DNA of 64,000 nucleotides from Oxytricha trifallax (Eukaryota > Ciliophora > Spirotrichea > Sporadotrichida > Oxytrichidae): the NCBI GenBank assembly GCA_000711775.1, contig ARYC01000106.1:124001-188000 (forward strand). Reading direction: 5' to 3'. The position numbers and the translations under genes were made by a program. Of this stretch, positions 1 through 12,558 are shown piece after piece (the first letter of the stretch is position 1; each line of letters starts with the position of its first letter). The notes beneath the pieces are model-generated. The model worked only from the letters and a program-made list of their open reading frames with translations, did not search any database and was not told the DNA's origin.

Positions 1-297
1 CATGCTTGAGGCAACGAATTTAATATTTTTATGAAAAACATATTATAATCTATCATTTATCATCTATAAGATTTTCAATATCAATTTACTGAGAAGTGAA
101 AATCCCTAAACCGTTCTAGATAATTTTCGGAAAATCATATTTTTTAAATTAGGTTTTCAAAAATCCGAAAATTATCTAGGAGGGTTTAGGGATTTTCTCT
201 GCTTAATTAATTTTTATTGAAAATCTTATAGATGATAAATGATAGATTATAATATGTTTTTCATAAAAATATTAAATTCGTTGCCTCAAGAATGCAT
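1..297. repeat. Foldback palindrome, cut by the window edge
   Basis: Bases 1 to about 137 are repeated in reverse complement at about 157 to 297, with a loop of roughly 20 bases. The outer ends both carry the sequence around TTGAGGCAACGAATTTAA. The inner stem passes through CCTAAACC. The copy probably extends to the left beyond the window, so its true end and any target duplication cannot be seen. It resembles the other foldback elements of this window in form but not in sequence. Confidence 0.8.
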
Positions 298-3200
298 ATG
301 AGTGATGTTTGTTAAATCTAAGTTTTCACACTTTATTTTACATTTCAGATTTATTTTCGATTTATCTCTCTAATGTAATTAGCGACTGATATGACTATAG
401 GAGAAGAAAAGTTCTTCATGAGATAATCTGCTTAAGATTTGATTTGAGTTTTTCACCAGCTAATTTGCCAAGCGAGAAAAATCAATTTCAATATTTCTAA
501 ACATTTTACAAAATTTTTGACCTTATTATCAATTTATCTCTGTATCCTAAAGGAATTTGTATTGGAATATATGCACCATTCGATAGCTTAGGGTATGGGC
601 TACAACTTCTACCCTACTCATCTTCCATGAATCTCACACTCAAGGAAGTTATTAAGGGAAAAGTAAAATTTCGATGCTCTGACTTTTGACTTCAATAACT
701 CTCTAACCTAATATCTATAAATTTTCATATAAATATTCTACTTAGCTTATAGAATTCTCTATCAAAACATAATTCTAAATTTTTCAATATCTCTTCACCC
801 AAGAGAGAAAACCCCGAAATCCTCTTTTTCGGACCCCCTCATAATCAAAAAGTTGTACTGTGATGGAAAAAGGAGTATATCTTCGCTAAGAGTGATAGAT
901 AAGTGATGAGGTCTGACTCTACCTTTGGAATTGTGTCCGGAATTTGTGTCCATTTTGGAATTGTGTCCGGAACTTGTGTCCATTTGACTAGAGGTGATGT
1001 TTGTTACAATGTAACAAAAATCAAAATTTGGTCGAGTACCTGCAAAGAAATTAAATTATCTCAGGCAGCGATTTTTTTCACGATATGACTCTAGAAGGAA
1101 TAATGTAGATCAAAACATAAGCTACATGTTCTATCCTACTCAGAATTGATGGAAAAAATCACTCAGAGAGTTATTTCGATTTTAGTGAAAGTCAAAAAAA
1201 TTTCATATGATTTCGTTTATTTTAACGATAAAAATGCGTATGAATTATATAAAGAAGATAAAATGTAGACCTTGATTAAATGCACAAAAAACTTATTTAG
1301 ACCAAGTCCTCAAGTAATTTGGTTGAAGAAATAAGAAAGGAAGAAGTTTGAGGCAGAGAAATATTTAAAATCGATTTATCTCGATGGGGAAAATATTATG
1401 TGAATACTATAAGAATGTAATAATGTCATTAAATTTTTCTCTACATCTTACACTTTTAAAATTTTTTCATAGCTATTTTGTATAGAGAGATATTAATTTA
1501 TCAGGAGTTAAAAATTTTAAAAGTTAAATTTAAAGAGTCTACAGTTAAGATATGATAAATCAAATTTGATCAATCGATGAGTCAAATTATTGGCTGTTAA
1601 AATATATCAAATTCAAATAAATATCAGTTAAAACGATAATAAAATCAAAATACTAATAATCCATATTTAATTTACTTTTTAATTTTATTTTAACAATTTC
1701 CCATTTTAAATCTATTTTGATAATAATAAATTTTCTAGTTTTATTTACATGAGTTATTATGATAATATCACTAAATGATCATATATGTAACAATTATACT
1801 TTGCGAGATTGAACATGGCAAATTTTACTAGATGTACTCATTTTCGTCAGTAATTCTTTATATACTGTCATATTAAAATAAATAAATTCATATTTTTAAT
1901 AAATTCACATTAAATTAGACATAAAAAAATTATAAATAAACAAGAGAAAAAATTAAAAAGTTTTGAGCTAATATTCATTATAGTTTTAATCATAATAAAA
2001 TTAACAATATATTTTTTGATATTTTACTTATAACAAATCTATTAAAAATTTCTATATTTACTTATTATACGATAATTAATTTATTATTTTTTTTTACAAA
2101 AGATTATATTTAACAATAAATAAATACTCCTTTTTAATCTATTAAGGGGTTTATGTTTATTTGTAATTCGCAATTGATTCTTTTTATTTTCTACATTAAT
2201 ATTAGATATTACTTTTCCGTTTCTACTTCTTCCAATCTATCAAATAATTACAGTTAATCGCATGACAAGCGAAATCGATATCAATTAAGTTCAATAATTT
2301 TTTTATCACAAAAATTAATGAAACGATTATTGAATCCTAAGATTGTCTCTGTATCGTAATCTATTTATTTTTTTAATTTCTTTTAATATCTACGAAATTT
2401 ATTTTAAATTGTTAATTAATTATCAATTTGTTAACTCAATGATATTTGAAATGCTTGACTACAAGGAAAAGTTAAAAGATCGATGAAAGTTTTTACCATT
2501 TATTATATTAGTTATAAAAACTTATAATAAGTTTTAATAACTAATTTTTAAATTTAAATAATTATAGTCAAATTTTATTGGAATTATTGAAAAAATTATC
2601 TTTTTTAGCTACCAATTAATTATAATGGTGAATAAAATGAATTAAGCAGGGTTTTCCTTGATTGAATCAAAAATTATTAATTACTCATATGATTTTCATT
2701 AATTAAAAATACTATCAAAAAAATTATGTTTAATATATGTAGATGTATCATTAATTCCATAAACTAACTAAATTTAGCTACAGTAATCTAAGTAAAAAAA
2801 TTAAAACTGAATTTTCATATAAAAAACAAAACTAGAGAATAAATTAATAAATATAAGCTTAAAATTATCAATATTTTGATTTTTTTATTTAAGATAATAC
2901 ATGTTGCATCAAATAATAATGATACTCAAAGAATTGCATGATTATATTAAAAATTTGTTTATTTTCTGAGATTCATAAAGCTTGATAAATAGAGAATAAA
3001 AAATATAATTGATAAAAGATAAAAGGATATTTTGATTATCAATTTGTAGAGATGGCTTTTATGGCTAGAAGACTAATTATATAAAAAAAAATTCTATTAT
3101 TTTAAGACAAAGATTATTGAAAAGGTTTAAATTGACTAATTTAACTTGAAATTTAATTTTAAAAAATATTTAAAATATTAAAAGATGCTTAGTAAGTATG

Positions 3201-4316
3201 GCGAAATATTACCTAAGTATTATACACAATCAATTTATTTTTAAAATGAGAAGGGTGATTAATTTTGTTGTTCAAACATTAAATTTTCTTTTGTTTTTTT
3301 TCATAATAATGTAGAATCATCCTAATCACTACTTCAATTTCCATCCGCATAAATTAAGAATTATTTTTTTAAAAAATATAACTTTGAAAGTTCACTACTA
3401 TCTCTTTTCTCATTACTCAATAAGAAACTATCAAAAAACTATTTTCTTGAATTAATAATTAATGTAATTTACATTAATTATTAGGATCTTTATCAAGATA
3501 TGAGTGTTAATGCATGTTTAAATAAGTAAAATTTTCTCAAGGATAGTGATCAAGATTAATATAAATTGATAAAAATTACTTGTGTTTTTATATATGAGGA
3601 ATGAAACTTTTTCTTAGGGACAGGATAATCCCCAAAAGAGATAATAAATAATCTTTTATAATTTTAAAATCTATTTTTTTAATTTATAGTTTATTGCTTT
3701 TTTATTTATAATATAAGCTTTTATTATTTTCTAACTATACTATAGATATCCCCGAATTTGTGAACAAGACCCACAAGTAAAAAATAAACAGCTTTTTAAT
3801 TTTTAATGATTTATTTTACTTTACTTAATTAACATTCGAGTCAAAAAGTTATTATGTTTCTATAGTTAAAGATAATTCAAAATAATTATAGACTTTGAAG
3901 GATATTTTTTAAAGCAAAATCACTTTAGAGGAGCATGATTATAATTTCAATTATTAAGGTTTCTAACTAATAAATTAATTTTTTACATTAGCTAAGTTAT
4001 TTTACAGAAAGTTAGTCAAATATAGATGAATTTTCTTTAAAAGGTATTAACAAATTAATATTGAATGAATCTTCGTTATTTTTTATAGGACGTGATATAT
4101 TTACTAAAAAGAATATATTGGTTTTTTTAATAAATATTATATTTTAGTTCTTTCTTTTCAATATAAGGAAAATATTATTATCGGCTGTTCTTCACTTAAA
4201 TAATATAAGTTTCATTTATCGATAATAGAGCTAAAAAAATAAAGTAGCTTTACAAGAAAGAGACTTTATTTAACTCTAAATAAACTTTTTATTAAATTAA
4301 TTTTATTAAGATTTAA
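298..4316. other. A+T-rich stretch without a recognised gene
   Basis: I see no coherent reading frame here under either the standard code or the TAA/TAG = Gln code. There is no PxK-tail signature on either strand. The only structure noted is the short tandem repeat at 926-986. Decayed family copies could be present and unrecognised. Confidence 0.5.
926..986. repeat. Two-copy 30-bp tandem repeat
   Basis: A unit of about 30 bases, GGAATTGTGTCC followed by GGAA(T/C)TTGTGTCCATTT, occurs twice in a row with one mismatch. It is G-richer than its surroundings. No function can be assigned. Confidence 0.85.
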
Positions 4317-4811
4317 TCATTTTTATGGTAAAATTTCGAAGTGTATCTCAATTCTTTCATGTTAATATCTCATAAACGAAAAATCAGGTGCAAAAATCTT
4401 TAATTAACTTAAAATCTATTTATACTTTTGCTTTATTCCTTATAAGTGTTTCATGTCTTTATAATTTTGCTTTGCTAAAATACTTTCCTGGAATTACTCA
4501 AAATCTTTAATATCCACTTCAAATAATGAGTATTGTGCTATTAAATTTGATAAAGCATTTATAGCAATTGATTTTGAGAGTGCTATATTATTGCCGGCAT
4601 AATCTTCGTACATTTAAATTTTGGATAGGAAATTTTCACGATAGAATTTATATTGAGTTTCTGTTTCCTTGATTAAATTGATAATTTCAAATTTTAATTA
4701 GATATTTTCTAACAAGATATCTATATTTTTATATTTTAAAATTTGTCTTGTTTATTTTTTAGTATTTTTCTAAAATTTTGCTATCAGTTTAGATTACCTC
4801 TTTCTCATCAT
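4317..4811 (-). CDS. PxK-tail family protein, group 6 (164 aa)
   Basis: With TAA/TAG read as Gln the frame is open from a double ATG at 4806-4811 to TGA at 4317-4319. The protein begins MMRKRQSKLIAKFQ and ends HFEILPQK. It is rich in Lys, Gln and Ile, with no signal peptide or clear membrane segment, and looks mostly helical. Residues around LKFEIINLIKE and MYEDYAG match LKFEILNKIKA and MYQDYTF in the copy at 12079-12558, so the two form a subgroup with a longer N-terminal part than other members. A second in-frame ATG at the MYEDYAG position would give 98 residues; the longer start is preferred because the match to the paralogue reaches upstream of it. Function unknown. Confidence 0.65.
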
Positions 4812-5859
4812 TTTAATAGATATTAATAGTTATAAATATATGCAGCTTTATAAATATATCAAATTAAAACTGATAATTTGAATATTAAATATCAATCTTT
4901 AAAAAATAGTCATATTGAAAAAAAATTTAAAAATTATGATTTTATCAAATGCAACATGTTCAAATATTTTATAATTAATTAAAATATACGTTTATATTTT
5001 GTGGCATTTTTTTAAAAATAAAGTTAGTTATATATAATTTACTGGATTTATTTATAGCTTTATTTATTTTTTATTTATTTTTTTATGTTGAATATTTTAA
5101 TTATAAGTCTTGATATTACAAAAATATTTGCCTTGATGACAACATCTCGTAGGTTTCAGAGCATTATTTATATTTTAACATTTAATTTCTAAATTATATT
5201 AGCTTTAACATTTAAAAAATTATGACCATAGTTAATACCTTTTATTATGATAAATACCTCTTAGATCAATTGTTATTCTTTTGATATTTATATTATAATT
5301 ATATAATATCATTCAGTTAATTGCAGTAGCTTATGTTTAAAAAGAATGTCACATTTATTATAATAGATTGAAAAATATTTTAATTATAAAAAATTCAATA
5401 TTATAAATCAAAATATTAAGTTTTTTAAATTGAGTTTAATAAGTATAGCGATAAAATAAATTTAAATTTTCATATTATTTTAGGTTATAAAAAATGATTT
5501 AATTATATAAAATGAATTTTGTATGGATAGCTATGTTTTGTGTTTAAAAAAAATAAGATAGTAGTTATGAAATTTCTAGAAGGATATAATTTATTTAATT
5601 TTTTACCATGTAATAAATTAATCTTATAGATTTATTCATAGGAAAAAATTAATTAAATTTTTCTTTTTATAGCTAAATTATTAATTATTAACCTTCAGAT
5701 AAATTAGAAATAATTAAATTTATAGTCTTTGAGTTAAATTTAATAAAATAATATTTTTTATAAAAATAGTATTAATATACAAAAAATTAAAAAATAACTT
5801 TTACATTTATCATTATTTAATTAAATTATCATTATTTATTTTATCTAATTAATCATTAA
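4812..5859. other. Intergenic, no gene seen
   Basis: About 1 kb of A+T-rich DNA between two family genes on the minus strand. No open coding segment, repeat or structured element stands out. Confidence 0.5.
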
Positions 5860-6219
5860 TCACTTGAATGGAACAATCTAATATCTTTCTTTAGTGTGAT
5901 CCCATAGTTGATATATGCAACTAATTTATTTCTGATTAGTTTCAAACAATTAGTTTATTTTCCCAAACATTACATATCCGTTTTGAGTATCGTAACTTTT
6001 CTTAATTTATTTTATCATCATTTTATGTTCATATCCATTAATAAACTAACTTAAGAAGTTTATACTCTATTGAAGTTGCTAGATTTCTTATTCATCTCCA
6101 TAAATGCTATACTGAGTGATTTCTTCTTTAATATCCTTGATATATTGGTTTAGTTATGTATTGAGTTATTTGTAGTGGTTAACGTAAAGATCTTAATATA
6201 CTTGATTTTGAATGTTCAT
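5860..6219 (-). CDS. PxK-tail family protein, single copy (119 aa)
   Basis: Open from ATG at 6217-6219 to TGA at 5860-5862 when TAA/TAG are Gln. It begins MNIQNQVYQDLYVNHY and ends RYQIVPFK, so it keeps the family tail: hydrophobic residues, Pro, any residue, Lys, stop. The lysine codon is AAG here and AAA in most copies, so the tail is conserved as protein rather than as DNA. Many Gln codons are TAA. It has no close paralogue in the window. Predicted helical, soluble, function unknown. Confidence 0.6.
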
Positions 6220-7632
6220 TGGTATGATTGATAGAATTTTAATAATTAATTATAATATTAATGATAAAATTATTGCATATATAATACATTTGATCCATCT
6301 AATTAAATATTAAAGTAAATTAGTGAAAATTTAGAAAATCAAATTAAATAATTGGAAAATATGTTGCTAAATTACTTTAATAATTATTAAAATATTTTGG
6401 TTTATAGAATTTAGGAAATAAAATGATAAATATAATATATTTCTCAAAATTTCGATCATTTAAGAAGATAAAATATAATTTATTAGAAATATCTGCATTA
6501 TAGAGAAATGGAAAATGTTTATTTTAGAAAAAATTCTCACTATAAACTTAATTCATTTATAATATGTTAGATCTAGCAAATATCTAGCGTAAATGCTACC
6601 ATTACTAACAACCTTTTTCTAATTATAATAAATAAAATTTTCACTTTATTTTCTGATGAAACATTATAATTTTATTTAAATATTATTTGAAACTATTAAA
6701 TTTAATTATGAAAAAAATTAATGAAATAATAATAAATCCCTTTGAAGTAATTTAAAATATGATAATTTAAGTTATTTATACCAATTTTTAAATAATTTTT
6801 ATTTATTAAATAAATGTGAGCGAGATATATTAAAATGATCTCTGATAAAATATAATATCTATAATTAAAATGATAAATTTAAGATCTTACTCTATTTTTA
6901 ACCTTGATCAAACCTACATTTACAAAATATTTAAATAATATACATATATTTAATAATTACACCTACCTATATAATATAGCGAAAAATAATTAACGAATTT
7001 GATTTAAGTTTTTTTAATATATTTTTTAACAATAAAAAATAAAACTACTTGATAGGATATAAATTGTAATTATATATTGAAATAGTAATTCTTATTAATT
7101 GATAATAAATTTTATTATCTATAAATTCATACATATAATTGAGAATATAATTATATTTTATAAATAATAATAAAATGTTTAATGAAAATTTTAAAGCAAA
7201 ATAATACTTGTATAAGAAGGCAGAAGATTTTGGCAAAAATATTGTGTAAAAGATAGACACAGACTATAAAAATATTATTGGATAAAAATGATTTACATAT
7301 TTATTTTCATGAAATCCAAAGGATTTAAATTATTCATAAAGAATTGCTTCGTACCATGCCCTACTTATATTATACAAACATGAAATTCAAAGTTTAAAAT
7401 AAAACAAAATTACTATTGTTTAAACATATTCAAATTTAAAAAAGAAATTTAAATTTAATTAATATTTCTAATATCTGAGTTAATTTTAAGTGATCTTATC
7501 ATTTTAAAGTTATGTAATTAAAAATTTATATTAGGCTTTTTTTTAGATTAAATAGTCTAAATTTTAAATTTTGCTGAAATAAAATTCACTTCGAATAATT
7601 TTCATCTCTAACTATTTTAAACTAACGCTTTA

Positions 7633-7663
<31 letters not shown>

Positions 7664-8446
7664 GATTAATTTCATTTCCCTTAATTCAATAGTCATTAGA
7701 AACTTGAATAAAGAATGGAAAAATGTTTATTTATTTAATAACTTCTTCAAAATTAAATTAAATGGTTGCTATAGTAATTTTTAGAATCCAGAGAAAACGA
7801 AGTATTGAAAAGGAATATATTGCCAGAAAAATGATAACATCAAAAGACTTATTTAAAAGTTAGAATATTCAAAATAATCTCATTCTGAAATTGAAATAAG
7901 ATAAAATTAGCCGATATATTATTAATTTATAATATGCCAATTTAATTAATCCTAATTTAAATTTCAAGATAAAATTATTTAAATATTATATCAATTTTCT
8001 TATAATTTGCATTTTACAAGTTTATAAATAATTTTTTATTTGATTAAAATAATATTAACGAGTTAATTTCTGGTTTGCCAACGATAGATTAGGGTAAATT
8101 TACATAATTTTAAAAGTAACTTGTAAAGTTTATAGAGTAAAATTTGATTTGACTATTTTTTTCTATAAGCTATAATTTTTCAAAAATATATGAAATTAAA
8201 AATTTAATTAAGAATCTATATATAATGGTCGATTAAGCAATATACAGAATTAAGAATATATGAGCATTTGCATCGACACTGCTAATTATTTTTACATTAT
8301 CCGGAGAGTCTGTTTATGAATCTCCCCAAGATATTCTGACTTCTATCGTTATACTTATATCTTCGATTTTGTTAATAAATCAGCTTAGGACGATCCAATA
8401 ACGTCCAGTTCGAGCCCCAAATGCTATAACCCACTCTAATTCTCAA
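6220..8446. other. A+T-rich stretch without a recognised gene
   Basis: No family tail or coherent frame was found. It contains an (ATT)n microsatellite at about 7633-7663. A somewhat G/C-richer patch at 8270-8450 leads into the G/C-rich inverted repeat; I could not assign it. Confidence 0.5.
7633..7663. repeat. (ATT)n microsatellite
   Basis: About ten uninterrupted ATT units, the longest simple trinucleotide run seen in the window. Confidence 0.9.
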
Positions 8447-8451
8447 CTATC

Positions 8452-8900
8452 GGGGGGGGAAACTCTCCCGCCACAAAATTTTATATCCACCCAAGGGGGG
8501 AAGTTTCCTGCCCCCAAAAAGGAGTTTCCCCACATACAAAAAATAAAAAATTTTCCAAAAGAATATTTTAATCAAATATGATAAAGTTTTTCAAATAAAT
8601 TAGCTTCAAATATCATTTCTACCTTGATAAGCAATTTAAAATTTAATGAAAATTACATTAATTATGAATAAAAAACACTTATTTTGGCATTGTTAATAAT
8701 ATATAATTTGATAAAGAATAATTATGTACCTTGAAAATTATATAATAATAGATGTTGTATAGAACATGGATATGTTATTGAAATTGAAATTTATTTGTTT
8801 CTATTAAATTTATTGCAAAAAAAATAAAATTTAATGTTGGGGGCAGGAAACTACCTTTAGGGGCAAGAAACTGTCTGGGGGCAGGAAACTCCCCCCCCCA
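8452..8900. repeat. G/C-rich inverted repeat blocks around A+T-rich core
   Basis: Two G/C-rich blocks stand out from the A+T-rich background: 8452-8532 (runs of G, then AAGTTTCCTGCCCCC) and 8838-8900 (three copies of GGGG(G)CA(G/A)GAAACT). They are roughly reverse complements of each other and enclose about 300 bases of ordinary DNA. The same motif returns at 10903-10986 and, degenerate, at 51985-52056. This could be a small mobile element with G/C-rich ends, or a repeat dispersed in two orientations. Confidence 0.65.
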
Positions 8901-9112
8901 AGCTCTCTTCTAAAGTCCCATTCATTCGATAATCTTAATTAATTTAATAAATATAGTGATTTAATTATTAATATTACTATTAATTAAATATGGACTACAA
9001 TTAAACGAATTCTCTTCATAGAAATTTAATTATCATTAACTTTATTACTATTATAGTTAAAAATAATATAATTGAATTATAAATCAAAATTTTAATTAAG
9101 AAATTACATAAA

Positions 9113-9281
9113 TGAGCCATAAATGAAGGCTTATAAACCTGATTTAAGTATGGGCTGATAAGCCTTTGGAGGTTCGAGGAGGCCATGTTTACAATATTTT
9201 GAGCTATTTAGTCTCAATTTTGCAGATATTAGACTTTTGAAGTTTGTCAAAATATCTTGGGCTTATTCATAAATAGCTCAT
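9113..9281. repeat. Possible small inverted-repeat element
   Basis: The outer bases ATGAGCCATAAATGAAGGC at the left resemble the reverse complement of the right end (ATGAGCTATTTATGAATAAG). An inner pair, GGCTTATAAACC and GGCTGATAAGCC, is also complementary in part. The block is G/C-richer than its flanks and has no coding frame. The inverted repeat is short and imperfect, so the call is weak. Confidence 0.3.
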
Positions 9282-9866
9282 ACAGATATCTTATAATACA
9301 ATAACTAAAACTCATAAATACCATTATATATTTTTGCTTGTCTTATTTGCTTTTAGTCCAATATTTTCAAAATATTTACTAAACATATAATTTCATTTAA
9401 TTTTCAAAAATTTTAGCTTAATATTATTAAAAACTTTTATAATTATGATATTTAAAACCCTGTTAACATTTTTCCATAATGATTCAACCAAGTTTTAAAT
9501 GCTTTTAAAATTACAAATCAAGACACAATTAATTTTTCTTTCAAATTCTTCATTTTATAACAATCAAATAATAAAGCATCAAGTATAAAGTTACTGACAA
9601 ATTTAGTGAACTAAATTTACATCTTAATTCGTATTGATAATATTTAAATAAGTTATATATTTATATTACTTTTATTTTAAATTTATTAATTATCTAAATA
9701 TCTTGTTTGCTTATTAAAGATATTAAATAGAATTTTATATAAATTTAATTTTTATTCATAAAAAATAGAGAAAATATTAATTTTTAAAAATATAAAAGTT
9801 TAGATTAATTAAATTTATTTTAATTTCCTTGACAAAACTTATTGCTATAATTATTTTATAAATTTA

Positions 9867-10300
9867 TCATTTTTCTGGGAATATTAAATATGATTTCTCA
9901 ATTTCTAGCAGCTTTACTTTTTAACTATCAATCTCTCTTTAACACTTCTAAATTTCATATATTTTATTTTTATACTTGTCATTCTTTTACTTCTAAAAGA
10001 ATATGACAAACTCATCTGAGTAGATAAAACAATCCTTCGCCTTTGATTTATACTCTTTATATTTGATGAATTCTCTTAAGGTTTTTATATTGACTGCAAA
10101 ATCTCGGAAATAGTAATGAGCTTAGGCATTATTTCCAAAGCCATTGTATATCTGCGATAATGATTTGTATAAGTCAAAATAATTTGTAATTTCTTACTCA
10201 AGTTATTTAAAACCATTGAAAATTTACAGTTTTAGCTAGACACCTTATTATTGAATGTCTAGTACCTATTAATTTTAAGTTTACTCGAATGTTTAATTAT
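9867..10300 (-). CDS. PxK-tail family protein, start not found
   Basis: Reading leftwards to TGA at 9867-9869, the frame is open for about 140 codons and ends EKSYLIFPEK, a typical family tail. An internal stretch, FKQLEQEITNYFDLY, is like the N-terminal helix of other members (for example LISVKQYFDLF at 36.5 kb). No in-frame ATG exists before the frame closes near 10420. The first exon may lie upstream behind an intron, the 5' end may be frameshifted, or the copy may be dead. The 5' limit given is approximate. Confidence 0.5.
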
Positions 10301-12078
10301 TATTGTCACAAATATTTAATTGTGTATTTGATTCTTTTATATTTATTTGATATAATTTAAGTGTAATTACAAAGAAAAATATTAATCTTTAGGTTTAAAA
10401 TTATATTTTGAATATTCAAATTAAAGATTAATGATTAAATATTATTCTAGAGTTGATAAGATAATTGAATAGAAAAGTTGATTTCTTTTCTAATATATTT
10501 TATTTAAGCGGACTTAATTTTATTTTTTTTTGTAAGTTCGGCTTGTTAAATACTTCAAATAATATAATCTTTTATTAATAATTATATGTAAATAAATGTT
10601 GCATTAATTTTTTTTATTTCATAAACATTTTAGTTATATTAATTTATTTTAATTAATAGACTTTTATGGTTTAATAATTTTTCTATAGAAAGAAAAGCAT
10701 TTTTTCATTAATTTATAAAAATGAAGAATATGTTTATTATATTATAGTAGATGAAAGTAATCAAGGAATATTCTAAATTAATTTTCATTAAAAGTTTATT
10801 CTTTATCAAAATAAAAATGATATTGGATGATATTTTATAAATAGGTATATCATAATTGATGATAAAGATTTTTAAAATTTATAAAAATTACATATTTTTA
10901 TGTATGGAGCAGGAAAATTACGAAAGGGTCAGAAAACTCTCCCCTTGGGTGCATATTAAATTTTGGGGCAAGAAACTTACTCCCACATTATTGAAAATAT
11001 CTTTTAATTTTAATATTTGGTAATTCATTTAATTTATTATAATATTTAGCTTTTGACTATAATCCATCAATTTTTAGTTCAGTATGTTGATTCATAAAAT
11101 CAAAATCTTTGTTATTAATAGATAGATAAATTTGTAGTTTTAATAATCTGCATACATATTTAAGTATTTTAACTTTTCATGTCTAATTTATTGTTTAATA
11201 AAATTAAGGATTTTATATATTTAATTTCTTATTTAAGCAATTAATTTCATATTTTTATTTGGTTAATTTGTTGGAATTATTTTATTACTATTTATTTCAA
11301 TTTAAAGCTTGGTACATCTTATTTTTTTACTAAATTAATTCGAGATATAAATCAATATATTCTTACAAATGTCTTCAATGAAATTTCTAAATATTTAAAA
11401 TAATAAAAAAGATAGTTTAAAAAATTTCATCTATAATTAAAATTTAATTTTGAAATACTCATAATTTAATATTTTAAAGTATTAAAATTGTCATGGGAAA
11501 ATTATATAAAAAAGTGCATTAAAATATTAATGCACATATTTTTTTTAGGATGATAAATTTTTCTTTAGGAAATATTAAACCTTATTTATATTAAGCATAA
11601 ATATACAAGATTTAAAGTTAATCATTTTATATTTTTTTAAATCTTCTTTTTTTCGTAATAAATTTAGATTCATTGAAAAAATTTGTCACTAATCCTTAAA
11701 ATTAACTCTCCTATTGAAACTTATGAATAAAGAAATCTAAAAAAAAACTTTAAAAATAGAAAAAAATAAGTATAAATTTCTTTGTAAAATATATTTTAAA
11801 TAAGAGGGGGCTCATTTTTTGTTGAAGAAGAAGCAAAAATTTGACAAGTTAAGGTAAAATTTGTAAATAATCTATGTTCGTATTCGAGAGTAAAAAAAAT
11901 GGAAATTAGTTAAGTTTATTTTTCTATTTCATCAAAAAAGACCAACATAATCTCCAATCATAATAGTTTATAGCTAAATATTATTTTTGAATATTTTAAA
12001 ATTAAAAAATTTCTTAGATAAATTTAAAGATTATTATTTGTGCAACAAATATTAAAGACTTTTATTATTAAATTATTT
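10301..12078. other. Intergenic, no gene seen
   Basis: No coherent coding frame apart from the repeat block at 10903-10986. The rest is ordinary A+T-rich DNA. Confidence 0.5.
10903..10986 (+). repeat. Dispersed G/C-rich repeat, second copy
   Basis: The block contains AGGGTCAGAAAACTCTCCCC, then TTGGGTGCATATTAAATTTTGG and GGGCAAGAAACTTACTCCC. It aligns along its length with the reverse complement of 8452-8532, where the matching piece reads TTGGGTGGATATAAAATTTT. It is therefore a diverged copy in the opposite orientation. Confidence 0.6.
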
Positions 12079-12558
12079 TCATTTCACTGGAAAAATTTGA
12101 AATTTGTTTTCAAGCTCTTTGTAACGATCCAAACATTTTTAAATGAAGTCCTTAAATTCTTAGATGTGTTTTATTTTAATTTAATAGAATTGATTTTTTT
12201 GTTTCTATAACAATATTTTATAATCTAAAAGACTAGCAATTTTATCGTCTACATTTTGTGTTCTAAAATTTAATTGAGCAATTTCATGTATTTAATCTAA
12301 CTTATTCTTAAATTCTTAAAGATACTTCTGGGTAGATAATTCATCAAATGTGTAATCTTAGTACATTTATAAAGACGTTTTATAGCTCTCATACTAACTT
12401 TTTTATTCTAACTTTAATGCTTTTATCTTATTTAAAATTTCAAATTTTAACTCTGTATTTTCTAATTGTAAGTCGATCAATTATTCTTACTTATTTGGTA
12501 ATCTTTTTGTTTTTTATGTTTTTTGCTTGTTTTCAAATTTTAAATCTCTTTTTTTCAT
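12079..12558 (-). CDS. PxK-tail family protein, group 6 (159 aa)
   Basis: Open from ATG at 12556-12558 to TGA at 12079-12081 with TAA/TAG as Gln. It begins MKKRDLKFENKQKTQ and ends NKFQIFPVK. Residues ENTELKFEILNKIKA and MYQDYTF match the copy at 4317-4811, which sets the start and the subgroup. The composition is dominated by Lys, Gln, Glu and Leu with heptad-like spacing, suggesting a coiled coil. No membrane segment. Function unknown. Confidence 0.68.
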
